From: Pyrinomonadaceae bacterium MAG19_C2-C3
GTDB taxonomy: Bacteria > Acidobacteriota > Blastocatellia > Pyrinomonadales > Pyrinomonadaceae
DNA: 64,000 bases
Direction of reading: 5' to 3'
Assembly (NCBI GenBank): GCA_024330265.1
Contig: JANDLT010000007.1
Coordinates: forward strand, 46,795 to 110,794
Positions 34,901-43,297 of this stretch are shown one piece after another (the stretch's first letter is position 1; every line of letters begins with the position of its first letter). The notes under the pieces were generated by a model. The model worked only from the letters and a program-made list of their open reading frames with translations, was not told the DNA's origin and searched no databases. Made by a program: the position numbers and the translations under genes.

Positions 34901-35080
34901 ATGAACTTGATAAATGATTCATACAAACCAAACATAACAACTTCAGAAAGTACCTCACCTGAAGTTGGTAATAATGTCGCGCAACGAGCCGTCTTTGTTG
35001 AGCCGGTTATTTCTCAACCCATTGATATTCTTGAAGCCACAAAGTTTTTTGGAGATTTTGGCGGCTCAATACCCAGTTAG
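34901..35080 (+). CDS. Putative RiPP precursor peptide (59 residues)
   Basis: A strong ribosome-binding site (CCAGGAGG at 34883-34890) precedes the ATG. The product has 59 residues and no signal peptide. Y8-K-P10 near the N terminus resembles the leader motif bound by PqqD-type recognition proteins in lasso systems. Thr47-Lys48 precedes the tail F49-F-G-D-F-G-G-S-I-P-S59, which looks like a core region with a C-terminal serine. The next genes encode an HPr-kinase-like protein and a PqqD-like protein, which fits a modified peptide. The acidic residue in the tail is too close to T47-K48 for a standard lasso ring, so the class is open. Confidence 0.75.
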   Translation: MNLINDSYKPNITTSESTSPEVGNNVAQRAVFVEPVISQPIDILEATKFFGDFGGSIPS

Positions 35081-35110
35081 TTCAAAGGTATAAGTTAGCT
35101 ATCCATCGTA

Positions 35111-36175
35111 ATGTCAGTTGCCCGACAGCATAGTGACGAGGCGCGGCTTCGGTTCTATGCCAGAATAGCTGATTGCAACATAAAGATTGTTGCTGATGCT
35201 TCTGACGTTAAAGAGGAAGTCCTTAGATTCGTCTCGGTTTTTAGTCCGGTTGAAAGTAGTAATAGTAGGCTAGAAACAGATTGCACAATCTACATCAAAC
35301 GCTATAAGGCATCGTCCGGGTCTTGGACGATGCCTTATGGTGCGTCAGGCTTTGAGGTTGAATCCGGTCATTGTTATTCCGATGGCAACATGTGCCTCCT
35401 GAAGTTTGGCGATTCGACGGTTTTCGTTGAACGTCCTGACGCTAAAATCGTCACTGTCATCTACTTTCCGGGTAAAGATTTAATCGCTGAACTCCCTTTC
35501 TTAATCAGATATGCAATCCAATTAGCTTTGCATCGTCGGGGACGGTTTCATTTACATTCGGCTGCCGTTGTTAATCCCGATGATGGTCGGGGCGCACTGC
35601 TCATCGGTGACTCGGGTGCCGGAAAATCAACCTTGACCGTACAGTTAGCCCGCGCCGGATGGAACTTCTTGAGCGATGATGTAGTCGTGCTTTCGACATC
35701 AGCCACAGGTGTTCAGACGTTCTGGTGTCGCCGTTTCTTTTCTCTGACTGAAAAAACGATTCAGGCTTGTGACGTGAATTGCGATGTGAATAGTGTCGCC
35801 CAGCCGTTAGGGATGCTGGCTTCACCGCAACTCCCCAAACGAATGTTTATGCCGGAAGATGTGTTCGGACATCCGCCGCTCGCGTCATGCTTACCAAACA
35901 AGCTTTTCTTTGTGAGTCTGTCGCACCAAGCCGGAAGTGTTGTCAGAAGCCTGACAGCGGGCGAAGCATTGCTGATGCTGATTAAGAGATGTGCTTGGGC
36001 AACGTATGAAGTCCCCGATGTGGCGCGGGCATTCATTCACACGCTGGAGAGTCTGGTTAATCAGTGTCGTTGTTATGAACTATCTTCCGGCTACGATGTT
36101 TTAGAAAACCCCGATACGGCGGTAAGGCTGATAGGCGGCAGCGAAACTGAAAACGCAAATCGAGCAAATGTCTAA
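35111..36175 (+). CDS. HPr-kinase-like protein of a peptide-modification system
   Basis: The 354-residue product resembles the HprK-related kinases found with lasso-type and related peptides. H-L-H-S-A-A-V at 147-153 precedes the Walker A loop G-D-S-G-A-G-K-S at 166-173. F-L-S-D-D-V-V at 187-193 follows as the acidic metal motif. The N-terminal 140 residues have no clear family. In paeninodin clusters a homologous kinase phosphorylates the precursor's C-terminal serine. The peptide gene 31 bases upstream ends in serine, so the same reaction is a reasonable hypothesis. The stop overlaps the PqqD-like gene by 8 bases. Confidence 0.85.
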   Translation: MSVARQHSDEARLRFYARIADCNIKIVADASDVKEEVLRFVSVFSPVESSNSRLETDCTIYIKRYKASSGSWTMPYGASGFEVESGHCYSDGNMCLLKFGDSTVFVERPDAKIVTVIYFPGKDLIAELPFLIRYAIQLALHRRGRFHLHSAAVVNPDDGRGALLIGDSGAGKSTLTVQLARAGWNFLSDDVVVLSTSATGVQTFWCRRFFSLTEKTIQACDVNCDVNSVAQPLGMLASPQLPKRMFMPEDVFGHPPLASCLPNKLFFVSLSHQAGSVVRSLTAGEALLMLIKRCAWATYEVPDVARAFIHTLESLVNQCRCYELSSGYDVLENPDTAVRLIGGSETENANRANV

Positions 36176-36443
36176 AGAGAACAAAACGGAAAATCAGCCG
36201 CGTGAAAACATTGTCGCGTCGGAATTCACCAACGGTGAAGGTACTCTGGTGGATTTGAATACCAAGAGATATATTCAGCTAAACGAAACGGCTTTGTTGA
36301 TTTGGCGATGTCTCGAAGGGCGACAAACGCGCGATGAAATCATCAATCAATTATGCGCGCGTTATGATGTGACTCCCGAACATGCAGGACAGAGCGTTGA
36401 TAAAGCGATTGCGAGTTTTAAGGAAAACGGTTTGGTGAGTTGA
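36168..36443 (+). CDS. PqqD-family peptide-recognition protein
   Basis: The 91-residue protein is a PqqD-type winged helix, the domain that binds RiPP leader peptides. The pattern is clear: L-V-D-L-N-T-K-R-Y-I-Q-L-N-E-T-A-L-L-I-W at 27-46, then the helix D-E-I-I-N-Q-L-C-A-R-Y-D-V and a C-terminal A-I-A-S-F-K-E-N-G-L. It corresponds to the separate B1 protein of lasso systems. It overlaps the kinase-like gene by 8 bases, so the two are co-translated. Its partner protease B2 is encoded convergently just downstream. Confidence 0.9.
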   Translation: MSKENKTENQPRENIVASEFTNGEGTLVDLNTKRYIQLNETALLIWRCLEGRQTRDEIINQLCARYDVTPEHAGQSVDKAIASFKENGLVS

Positions 36444-36480
36444 CGTGGGTTAATTGTGAGCGACTACTCAACATCATTAC

Positions 36481-36873
36481 CTAAGCTGGAAAGCTGAAGG
36501 TGCGCTCATAGTTGAGAGGTACGGTTTCAAAAACGGGTTTATCGAAAACTTCCACCCACGCATGACCGTCGAGTGAATCCGATTGATGACGGACGCCGAA
36601 CACGATGCGAGCATCAACCCCTGTCGCCGCCAGACGACGATAGATGATTGCCGCACGCTTCCAGCAAGTAGGCGTGAACATCAAGCGGTTGATTGATAAC
36701 AGGGCGTCCGTCGCTCGGACAAATTTTCTATGCGTGGCTTCGATTTCTGTATCGAATAAAAACTTCGTGCGTGTACGTCGCGGGTTTATCAACTTCAAAG
36801 CGCGGTTCAACGGCAGGAATCTGAACGCCGCCGACACCAGCACGATTTGCAGTCCCAAACGCGCCGCTAACAA
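36481..36873 (-). CDS. Lasso-peptide B2-type transglutaminase-like protease
   Basis: B2 proteins remove the leader from lasso-type precursors with a Cys-His-Asp triad. Here the cysteine is in T-P-T-C-W-K-R-A-A-I-I-Y-R-R-L and the histidine in D-G-H-A-W-V-E-V, with G-V-D-A-R-I-V-F-G-V between them, as in the family. With a TTG start at 36873 the protein has 130 residues. The frame stays open further, and a CTG at 36927 has AAGGAG 10 bases before it; that start would give 148 residues, closer to family length. It is convergent with the PqqD-like gene and 80 bases or less downstream of the DUF4198-like gene on its own strand. Confidence 0.85.
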   Translation of the reverse strand: MLAARLGLQIVLVSAAFRFLPLNRALKLINPRRTRTKFLFDTEIEATHRKFVRATDALLSINRLMFTPTCWKRAAIIYRRLAATGVDARIVFGVRHQSDSLDGHAWVEVFDKPVFETVPLNYERTFSFPA

Positions 36874-36953
36874 AAGGTTCGACGGATTTCTCGCGGCGTA
36901 AATCAGTTGTCGAAATAATTTGTACAGAAAAGCTTAACTCCTTGACGCGCGGC

Positions 36954-37775
36954 TTACGCGCCGCCGACGGCGAAACTATAAGACCCCCAAAAACTTTCCC
37001 ATTCAAATCCGTCAGCGCAATTCGCGCAACGACGCATATAAACGAGACGAACGAGCCACGCGCCGCCTTTGGTCAGAGCGAATACGGCTTCGCCACGCAT
37101 GTTTGTCTTTGCGGTCAAAGGTTTGAGTTGGCGATTATAGGCGGCGACTTGAACACCGGCGAGAGGTGCACCGTCAAACGTCACGCGCACCGGAAGTTTG
37201 TCACCCGCGCGCATTCGATAAGGATTATGCCTAAGCGTGATTTCAAGTTTGAAGCCAATCGGCTTGTCGTGAAAATCATCAAAGTGCTTGCCGACTTGAA
37301 TCAATGTTTTGAGGTAACGACGATATTCTTCGCGCCCTTCTTTCGTGGCTTCGCCCGATTTCCGGCGCAAGGCGATGATGTCGTTCAAGCCTTCTTCGCG
37401 CAAGTAAGTCGTAAATTTCTCACCATCGAGAGCATTGCGCGCGGGCGTGCGTTCGAGCGTGACGAGGTATGTTCCGGCTTGTTCAAAACTTAAATTGGCG
37501 ACGGGCATCGTGCCGTCGGGGACGTTCGATAAAAGGCTTGATTGATTGTGTCGTGAAAATAAATCGAAACTCACGGCGCGTTCACGTTGCGTAGGGCGTT
37601 CGACTTCGCTGGTGAAATGGTCACCGAGATGCAAGCGAAGCGCGACAAGATTTGATGAAGGCTTTTCGATGAAAAACTTGTCGGGTTCGAGCCAGTAATC
37701 ATGGGCTGAACTCGGAGATGCGAAAGTGTGCGACAAAGCCATCAGGAATAGTGTGACGATGAACGACTTTAACAA
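36954..37775 (-). CDS. DUF4198-like exported protein
   Basis: A signal peptide ends near S-S-A-H-D-Y-W-L-E-P. The H-D-Y-W-L-E start of the mature part is typical of DUF4198 proteins, which are thought to be periplasmic and in some cases linked to metal uptake. Residues about 170-273 form a second beta-rich domain with L-P-V-R-V-T-F-D-G-A-P-L-A-G-V and N-M-R-G-E-A-V-F. The start is a TTG at 37775 with TAAGGAA upstream. The SCO1-type gene ends 12 bases upstream, so the two are coupled. A metal role is suggested by that neighbour only. Confidence 0.82.
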   Translation of the reverse strand: MLKSFIVTLFLMALSHTFASPSSAHDYWLEPDKFFIEKPSSNLVALRLHLGDHFTSEVERPTQRERAVSFDLFSRHNQSSLLSNVPDGTMPVANLSFEQAGTYLVTLERTPARNALDGEKFTTYLREEGLNDIIALRRKSGEATKEGREEYRRYLKTLIQVGKHFDDFHDKPIGFKLEITLRHNPYRMRAGDKLPVRVTFDGAPLAGVQVAAYNRQLKPLTAKTNMRGEAVFALTKGGAWLVRLVYMRRCANCADGFEWESFWGSYSFAVGGA

Positions 37776-37787
37776 GTTGAAAATTCC

Positions 37788-38846
37788 TTATCGTCTAACA
37801 TCGGAAACAGAATCCGACGCTTTATTTGAAGCGGCGTTCGAGTCGGTATTGGAAGCATTATTGGAAGTAAAGTGACGCTCAATATCGCGTGTCACTTCCT
37901 GCGGCGTCCACCCATTATCGCGGTAAAGTTTGATGAGTTTTCCGTATTCATCAATCAGTGCGGTTTTAAGTGAATGATTGATTGTGCCGTCGGCGGTGGG
38001 CGTGTATGACAAATTAAAAAGCTTCGCCACATCGCTAATTTGCGCGGGTGTGCCGGTCGCAAATTCCCATGTTCGCGGTGAAGAACTTGTGGGTGCTTGC
38101 GCGTCGTAGCGCGCGGCGTATTCACGCAGCACGGCGGGCGTATCATAAAGCGGGTCGAAGGTGATGCTAAGTAATCGAACACGGTCGCGTAAGTCGGGGC
38201 GGGCGGCAATCGTCTTTTTTATAGCGGCGAAATTCTCGCTCATCAACGGGCAGTAATCGGGCAGAGGGCAGCGCGTGTAAATGAAGGTGAGGAGCAGGAC
38301 GCGGTTTTTATAATCCGCGAGTTGAATGTTTTTGCCGTCTTGATTGATAAGCGTAAAGTTCGGGAGGGAAGTTCCGGGTTGCGGTTCGATAAGGGCGGCG
38401 GCACGGGTGGCGGTAGCCGCGCTATCACCGCTCATCGGGCGCGACAATGAAACTTCATCAAGGTAAGAACGCCCTTTATCAATCACGAGCGTCGCGTTGA
38501 TTTCATCACCGCTTTTTATTTCTTCGTACAAAGCTTCGTCGTGCAAAGCGAAGTCCATCGTCATCGCTTCCATGTATGTTTCGCCTTGATTGTCGGAAAT
38601 GGGGTCGTGCGCGACTTGGACGCGGCGGCGAGATTTATCCGCGTTTAAGACTTTGCCCGTCAATTTATACCGTCGGGCTTCGGACGAAAGCGGCGCGCCG
38701 GATTCATTCGTGCAAGCTGAAAAGCACAGTCCGATGATGAGGAACGACAGCGAAGCTAACGCGAGGTGTGCGAATTTATAAGTTCTAAAAAACGATGTGA
38801 ATTTGTCGAATTGATGTATCGAGAACGGTTTGGTTAAAGTGTTCAT
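37788..38846 (-). CDS. SCO1/SenC-type lipoprotein with N-terminal copper-binding domain
   Basis: SCO proteins deliver copper to cytochrome oxidase or act as thiol reductases. From the ATG at 38846 a lipobox F-S-A-C lies near residue 45. Residues about 55-130 resemble the CusF/copper-binding domain that precedes SCO in many Acidobacteriota (Y-M-E-A-M-T-M-D-F). The SCO thioredoxin fold follows, with C-P-L-P-D-Y-C-P in place of the usual C-x-x-x-C and a later conserved histidine in T-I-N-H-S-L-K-T. The spacing of five residues between the cysteines is a known variant as I recall it. A longer start at 38885 cannot be excluded. Confidence 0.88.
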   Translation of the reverse strand: MNTLTKPFSIHQFDKFTSFFRTYKFAHLALASLSFLIIGLCFSACTNESGAPLSSEARRYKLTGKVLNADKSRRRVQVAHDPISDNQGETYMEAMTMDFALHDEALYEEIKSGDEINATLVIDKGRSYLDEVSLSRPMSGDSAATATRAAALIEPQPGTSLPNFTLINQDGKNIQLADYKNRVLLLTFIYTRCPLPDYCPLMSENFAAIKKTIAARPDLRDRVRLLSITFDPLYDTPAVLREYAARYDAQAPTSSSPRTWEFATGTPAQISDVAKLFNLSYTPTADGTINHSLKTALIDEYGKLIKLYRDNGWTPQEVTRDIERHFTSNNASNTDSNAASNKASDSVSDVRR

Positions 38847-38974
38847 AACGGCGAAATAAGTTGAATAAAAGAATGTGTGAATCATCGAAGCTTTGGACGC
38901 ACGAAAGATGTCCGCGCACGATGTTATGATTGATTAACGATTACCACTGTCTTATTACTGTGTCGCCACCGATT

Positions 38975-39937
38975 ATGACCGAACATCTCCCATTGAAACA
39001 AATTGCCGCCGCCCGCACGCTTGACGGTGCGCGCGTCGCCGCAGAAATAAAAGAAGAAGTCCGTGAGGGAGTGAGTGAATTTGTGCGGCTATATGATGCG
39101 CCGCCCGCTCTGGCAGTGGTGCGCGTCGGTGATGATGCGGCGTCGCTCGTGTATGTGCGAAACAAGATTCGCACTTCCGAAGAACTGGGCTTCCGTTCCG
39201 AGCATCACGCCCTGCCCGCTTCAACAACCGAAGCCGAATTGCTCGCATCCATTTCTGAACTCAATCGCCGCGACGACGTTGACGGGATTCTCGTTCAACT
39301 TCCTTTGCCGCATGGGATTGATGACAAGAAAATCATCGAAAGCATTGACCCGGCTAAGGACGTTGACGGTTTTCACCCGCTCAACGTCGGGCGGCTTGTC
39401 GCCGGACAAGCCGATGCCGCGCCGTGTACGCCCGCCGGAATCATCAAACTCTTAAAGCGTTCAAACATCGAGATGCGCGGACGACATGCCTGTGTTGTAG
39501 GGCGCAGTAATATCGTCGGGCGACCGATGGCGCAACTGTTTTTACAACACGATGCGACCGTCACCATCTGTCATTCGCGCACGATTGACCTTGCTTCCGT
39601 CACACGCCACGCCGACATTCTCGTCGTCGCCATCGGGCGCGCGGCGTTCATTCAGGGCGAACACATCAAGGCGGGAGCGGTGGTGATTGATGTCGGGATG
39701 AATCAATTAACCGATTCCAACATAATTGATGAACTGTTCGATGACGCGGAAGAAGTCGCCCGCCGACACGCGAGTTTCGCCAAACGCGGATACATACTTA
39801 TCGGTGACGTGCATCCGGCGCAAGCCGCGAAAAAAGCGGCGTGGCTGACGCCCGTACCCGGCGGCGTAGGATTGTTGACGGTGGCGATGCTGATGCGAAA
39901 TACCTTGCACGCCGCAAACAGACGCCGTGCAAGTTGA
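38975..39937 (+). CDS. folD: Bifunctional methylenetetrahydrofolate dehydrogenase/cyclohydrolase
   Basis: FolD interconverts 5,10-methylene- and 10-formyl-tetrahydrofolate. From the ATG at 38975 it has 320 residues. Conserved blocks are Y-V-R-N-K with the catalytic lysine, D-G-I-L-V-Q-L-P-L-P, the NADP loop V-V-G-R-S-N-I-V-G-R-P and the C-terminal P-V-P-G-G-V-G. The TTG at 38930 would add a leader without family support. It is the first gene of a plus-strand run with coaE and a peptide-binding lipoprotein. Its product feeds the same folate pool as the MTHFR fusion at 7.4-9.3 kb. Confidence 0.96.
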   Translation: MTEHLPLKQIAAARTLDGARVAAEIKEEVREGVSEFVRLYDAPPALAVVRVGDDAASLVYVRNKIRTSEELGFRSEHHALPASTTEAELLASISELNRRDDVDGILVQLPLPHGIDDKKIIESIDPAKDVDGFHPLNVGRLVAGQADAAPCTPAGIIKLLKRSNIEMRGRHACVVGRSNIVGRPMAQLFLQHDATVTICHSRTIDLASVTRHADILVVAIGRAAFIQGEHIKAGAVVIDVGMNQLTDSNIIDELFDDAEEVARRHASFAKRGYILIGDVHPAQAAKKAAWLTPVPGGVGLLTVAMLMRNTLHAANRRRAS

Positions 39938-40009
39938 TGTTGTGACAGGTAGCCGTGCGTTGTTGAAACAGTGCGCTTCACCATACAAAAATATCTCATT
40001 CAAACCATT

Positions 40010-40669
40010 ATGATTCACGCAGGGCTTACGGGTTCGATTGCGGTCGGCAAATCGTTCGTGTTGAACGTGTTCGCGCAACTCGGTTGTCACACGGTTGACG
40101 CCGACGTGATTGCCCGCGAAGTCGTTCGGCGCGGCACGACGGGACTCGAAGCCGTCGTTGATGAATTCGGTGAGACGGTGTTGGACGCGGACGGCAATCT
40201 TGACCGCGCGGCGTTGGGGGCGATTGTTTTCAATGATGAAGCCAAACGGCTTCGCCTCAACGCGATACTTCACCCGCGCATCATCAATCATCAGCAAGCT
40301 TTGCAGCGCGAATGGGAACAGGCTGCGCCCGAAGGCGTGAGCGTGGTTGAAGCGGCGTTGATTATCGAGGGGATTATTGCAAGCAAAGGTAATGTTGAAA
40401 GCAAAGATGCGATTTGCAATCGCTTCGATAAACTCATCGTCGTTCATTGCCGCCCCGATGTGCAGTTGCAACGCTTGATGGCGCGCAACAACATGGACGA
40501 ACGGGAAGCCGTCCGCCGCATCAGCGCGCAAATGCCGCAGGCGGAGAAGATGCTTTACGCGGATTATTTGATTGATTCAAGCGACGGATTCGACGACACG
40601 CAACGTCAAACGAAAAGCGTTTATGATGAATTGAAAACGTTGGCGATGACGACGAAGCGAACGACTTGA
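40010..40669 (+). CDS. coaE: Dephospho-CoA kinase
   Basis: CoaE makes CoA by phosphorylating dephospho-CoA. From the ATG at 40010 the protein has 219 residues. The P-loop G-L-T-G-S-I-A-V-G-K-S is at residues 5-15. D-A-D-V-I-A-R-E-V-V and the lid region R-L-M-A-R-N-N-M-D-E-R-E-A follow, with A-D-Y-L-I-D-S-S near the end. All are family marks. A TTG at 39971 would extend it without support. It ends 11 bases before the next gene. Confidence 0.94.
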   Translation: MIHAGLTGSIAVGKSFVLNVFAQLGCHTVDADVIAREVVRRGTTGLEAVVDEFGETVLDADGNLDRAALGAIVFNDEAKRLRLNAILHPRIINHQQALQREWEQAAPEGVSVVEAALIIEGIIASKGNVESKDAICNRFDKLIVVHCRPDVQLQRLMARNNMDEREAVRRISAQMPQAEKMLYADYLIDSSDGFDDTQRQTKSVYDELKTLAMTTKRTT

Positions 40670-40680
40670 AGAGGTTGATT

Positions 40681-42612
40681 ATGCCCAAGTTTCTATACAT
40701 CACTTACTTCCGTGCGATGCGGCGGCACGCATGTTTCGCCTTCATAATGTTGAGCGTGGCGGCGACGGGCGGCGGGTGTTTGAAGCGTGAAGTCGCGGGG
40801 ATTTATTACGGAAAGATTGATGTGCCGCAGATTCAGGAATTGCGTTGGAGCGACGGCGGATTGCCCCGCACGTTCGACCCGGCGCGAGCCGCGACCGCGC
40901 CCGAAACGGATGCCGTGCGCGCATTGTATGAAGGCTTGACCGAGTATGACGCGAGGACGCTTGAGGTTGTGCCGGGCGTGGCGATGCGTTGGCAGACAAG
41001 CGACGATAATCGGCAGTGGACGTTCTACTTGCGAAGCGATGCCAGATGGTCGAACGGCGAAAGCGTGACGGCAAATGATTTCGTCGCATCTTGGCGACGC
41101 GCGGCGATGATGGGCGAGTTCGCGCCGCATCGTCGTCTGATGCAGAACATCGAGGGCGTGCGCCCGCTCGTCTCCGTGAGCAGGGAAGCACCAAACGAAG
41201 TGGTGAATCTCGCATCGGACGATGCGGATAATGATGTTGCATCTGGCAACAACTCATCATCGCATAACAAAGCATCATCGGCTGTCGGGAGCAACGATGA
41301 TACTTCCGGCACGTCCGTCACGTCTTCCGACGCATCGCCAATTGATGAACAAGCGTTCGGCGTCGAAGCCGTTGACAAGCGCACTTTGCGCGTTCGTCTG
41401 AAACGCCCGGATGCGGATTTTCCGTCGTTAGTCGCGCACACGATGTTTCGTCCGATTTATGCGCGCGACGCTCAAACGGCTTCGTCTTCGAGCGAAGCGG
41501 CGAGGCGACGTGACGACAAAGCACAAATCACTTCGCCCTCTGTTCCGACTAACGGCGCGTTTCGTTTCGGTTCGCAATCAATTGATAGAGTCGTGTTGGA
41601 ACGCGCCGGAACTTACTGGGACGTGCGGGCGGTGAAGCTTGACCGCGTGCAGTTCGTTGAAACCAAAGACGCGGAAGAAACATTGAGCAGGTATCGCGCC
41701 GGAGAGATTGACCTTGTGACCAATGTCGCTTTAGAACCGCTCGCCGTCAAACTGCTGACTTCATATCAAGACTTTCAGCGCGAGACTTTCGGCGCGTTGA
41801 ATTTCTATCGCTTCAATTCCTCGCGCCCGCCGTTTGATGATGCGCGCGTGCGGCGCGCGTTCGCCCTTGCGATAAACCGCGACAAGTTAAACCGCGATAC
41901 GCACGGCGACACTATTGTTCCCGCGCGAACCTTCATGCCGTCTGACGCAACGACAGGCGCGGTAAATTTAGATTCAGAAATGTGTCTGACTCACGATGTA
42001 AGCAAAGCCCGTGAGTTAATGATTGACGCGGGTTATGAAGGCGTGGGGAATTTTCCCGTCGTGCGTTTGCTTATCAATCGCAACGATGAACAGCGCGCCG
42101 TCGCGCTCTCCGTCGCGGAAATGTGGCGCACCGCACTCGGCATCGAAACGGAAATCATCATTAAAGATTGGAGCGATTACGAAGCCGCCGTGCGCGCCGG
42201 AGATTTCGACATCGCGCGGCGCAGCCACGTCATGCAAACGCCGGATGAATCGAACAACATGCGATTGATGTTTGAAATGGAAACGGTCAACGACCCGTCC
42301 GCCGACGCATCTCGAAACAACGTTTCACCCGACACACAATCCAGCGTGAATCAAGCTTTAAGCTTAAACGGTGCGATGCCTTCACCGCCTGAAGCTAACT
42401 CCTCGCCCGACATCGCCACCGACCGAAAAGCTTTAGAACTTTTGCCCGCCGTGCCGCTCTACTTCGCAGCGTCGTTCTCACTTGCCAAGCCTTACGTCAC
42501 AAACTTCAATCGCAACATGCTTGATGCGACTTCGCTTAAACACATCGAGATTGATACGGCGTGGCGACCACCGGATGAAGCATCGAAAATCATCATCAAG
42601 TATGGCGAGTGA
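40681..42612 (+). CDS. Oligopeptide-binding lipoprotein of an ABC transporter (first copy)
   Basis: This is a family-5 solute-binding protein (OppA/DppA type). A lipobox with C33 follows a short hydrophobic segment. The family layout is clear: L-Y-E-G-L-T-E-Y-D, W-T-F-Y-L-R-S-D-A-R-W-S-N-G-E and later A-L-A-I-N-R-D-K-L. A Ser/Asp/Asn-rich low-complexity insert lies at about residues 170-215. The ATG at 40681 (643 residues) has GAGG upstream. It is separated from the transporter operon by a repeat-filled 685-base spacer and may work with it or alone. Conserved Trp residues for peptide binding cannot be judged by eye. Confidence 0.9.
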   Translation: MPKFLYITYFRAMRRHACFAFIMLSVAATGGGCLKREVAGIYYGKIDVPQIQELRWSDGGLPRTFDPARAATAPETDAVRALYEGLTEYDARTLEVVPGVAMRWQTSDDNRQWTFYLRSDARWSNGESVTANDFVASWRRAAMMGEFAPHRRLMQNIEGVRPLVSVSREAPNEVVNLASDDADNDVASGNNSSSHNKASSAVGSNDDTSGTSVTSSDASPIDEQAFGVEAVDKRTLRVRLKRPDADFPSLVAHTMFRPIYARDAQTASSSSEAARRRDDKAQITSPSVPTNGAFRFGSQSIDRVVLERAGTYWDVRAVKLDRVQFVETKDAEETLSRYRAGEIDLVTNVALEPLAVKLLTSYQDFQRETFGALNFYRFNSSRPPFDDARVRRAFALAINRDKLNRDTHGDTIVPARTFMPSDATTGAVNLDSEMCLTHDVSKARELMIDAGYEGVGNFPVVRLLINRNDEQRAVALSVAEMWRTALGIETEIIIKDWSDYEAAVRAGDFDIARRSHVMQTPDESNNMRLMFEMETVNDPSADASRNNVSPDTQSSVNQALSLNGAMPSPPEANSSPDIATDRKALELLPAVPLYFAASFSLAKPYVTNFNRNMLDATSLKHIEIDTAWRPPDEASKIIIKYGE

Positions 42613-43297
42613 TGTCTGACACTTTTCCGTCCCGTTAGGGACGCTCGAATTTAGCCCAGCGATTCATTGCTGGGAACGCACGGAGAGATGAACGAGTCCC
42701 GTAAGGGACGGCTGACCTTGCAGACATTCAGCCGTCCCTTACGGGCAATAGCATTTAGTTAAGAAAATAATCGCCCGTTTGGAGGCGGGCGATGCCCGCC
42801 GTGCGCGGGGACGGCAGGCATAGCCCGCATCCAAACAACCTTAACTTAATGCCATTGCCCTTACGGGACTTGAATGATTGTTTGCACATATACCCAGCGA
42901 TAAATCGCCGGGCTATTCTCACGATGTCCCTACGGGACAAACCGAAATGTATTGAGACATCAAGTACGGCAGTGATTGTGATAGCGCGGCACTGATAATC
43001 CTGCACACGTCATTTCAAGTTCGACGGGCAACCATCCAAACCATGCGCGCCACCAATGTTTGTATGCGCCTGAAAGTGTTTCTTGCCCGTCTGCGCGCGT
43101 GCGTGGTAACGTGCATTAAGGTGTGAAGTTACCGCCGATTTAATGCTTTTTGTCTGACGCTTTTCAGGTCTCCCTCATTCATTGTCTTTAATCTTCAAGC
43201 AAGCATCTTTGAAACCTTGAGCGTGTCGGCGTGCATTCGAGAGGTGATAAAGAAAGTGATTGCTCATTCGCAAATTCCCGTAAAGGTGTGGCTTATT
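42613..43297. other. Repeat-rich spacer between the two oligopeptide-binding genes
   Basis: This 685-base stretch has no credible gene. It contains several short palindromes: a hairpin around GTCCCGTAAGGGACGG near 42695-42745, the nested GC-rich palindrome (42777-42836) flanked by TTAGTTAAG/CTTAACTTAA arms, and CAGCGATAAATCGCCGGG and GTCCCTACGGGAC near 42896-42940. The remaining part (42980-43297) has no feature I can name. Small ORFs here follow the palindromes and are rejected. Confidence 0.75.
42777..42836. repeat. GC-rich palindrome, copy 1
   Basis: The 60-base unit starts GTTTGGAGGCGGGC and ends GCATCCAAAC; its centre is GCCGTGCGCGGGGACGGC. The window's last bases carry the same unit in the opposite orientation (centre GCCGTCCCCGCGCACGGC). 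Here it sits inside a second, outer palindrome, so it looks inserted. Confidence 0.85.

Noticed and set aside
34901..35080. Calling the peptide a canonical lasso precursor
   Set aside because: No cyclase in the window, and no Asp/Glu at ring position 7-9 if the core starts after T47-K48; I keep only RiPP precursor.
42755..43006. Small ORFs in the repeat-rich spacer (42755-43006, 42792-42995)
   Set aside because: They run across palindromes, have no ribosome-binding site and no family likeness.
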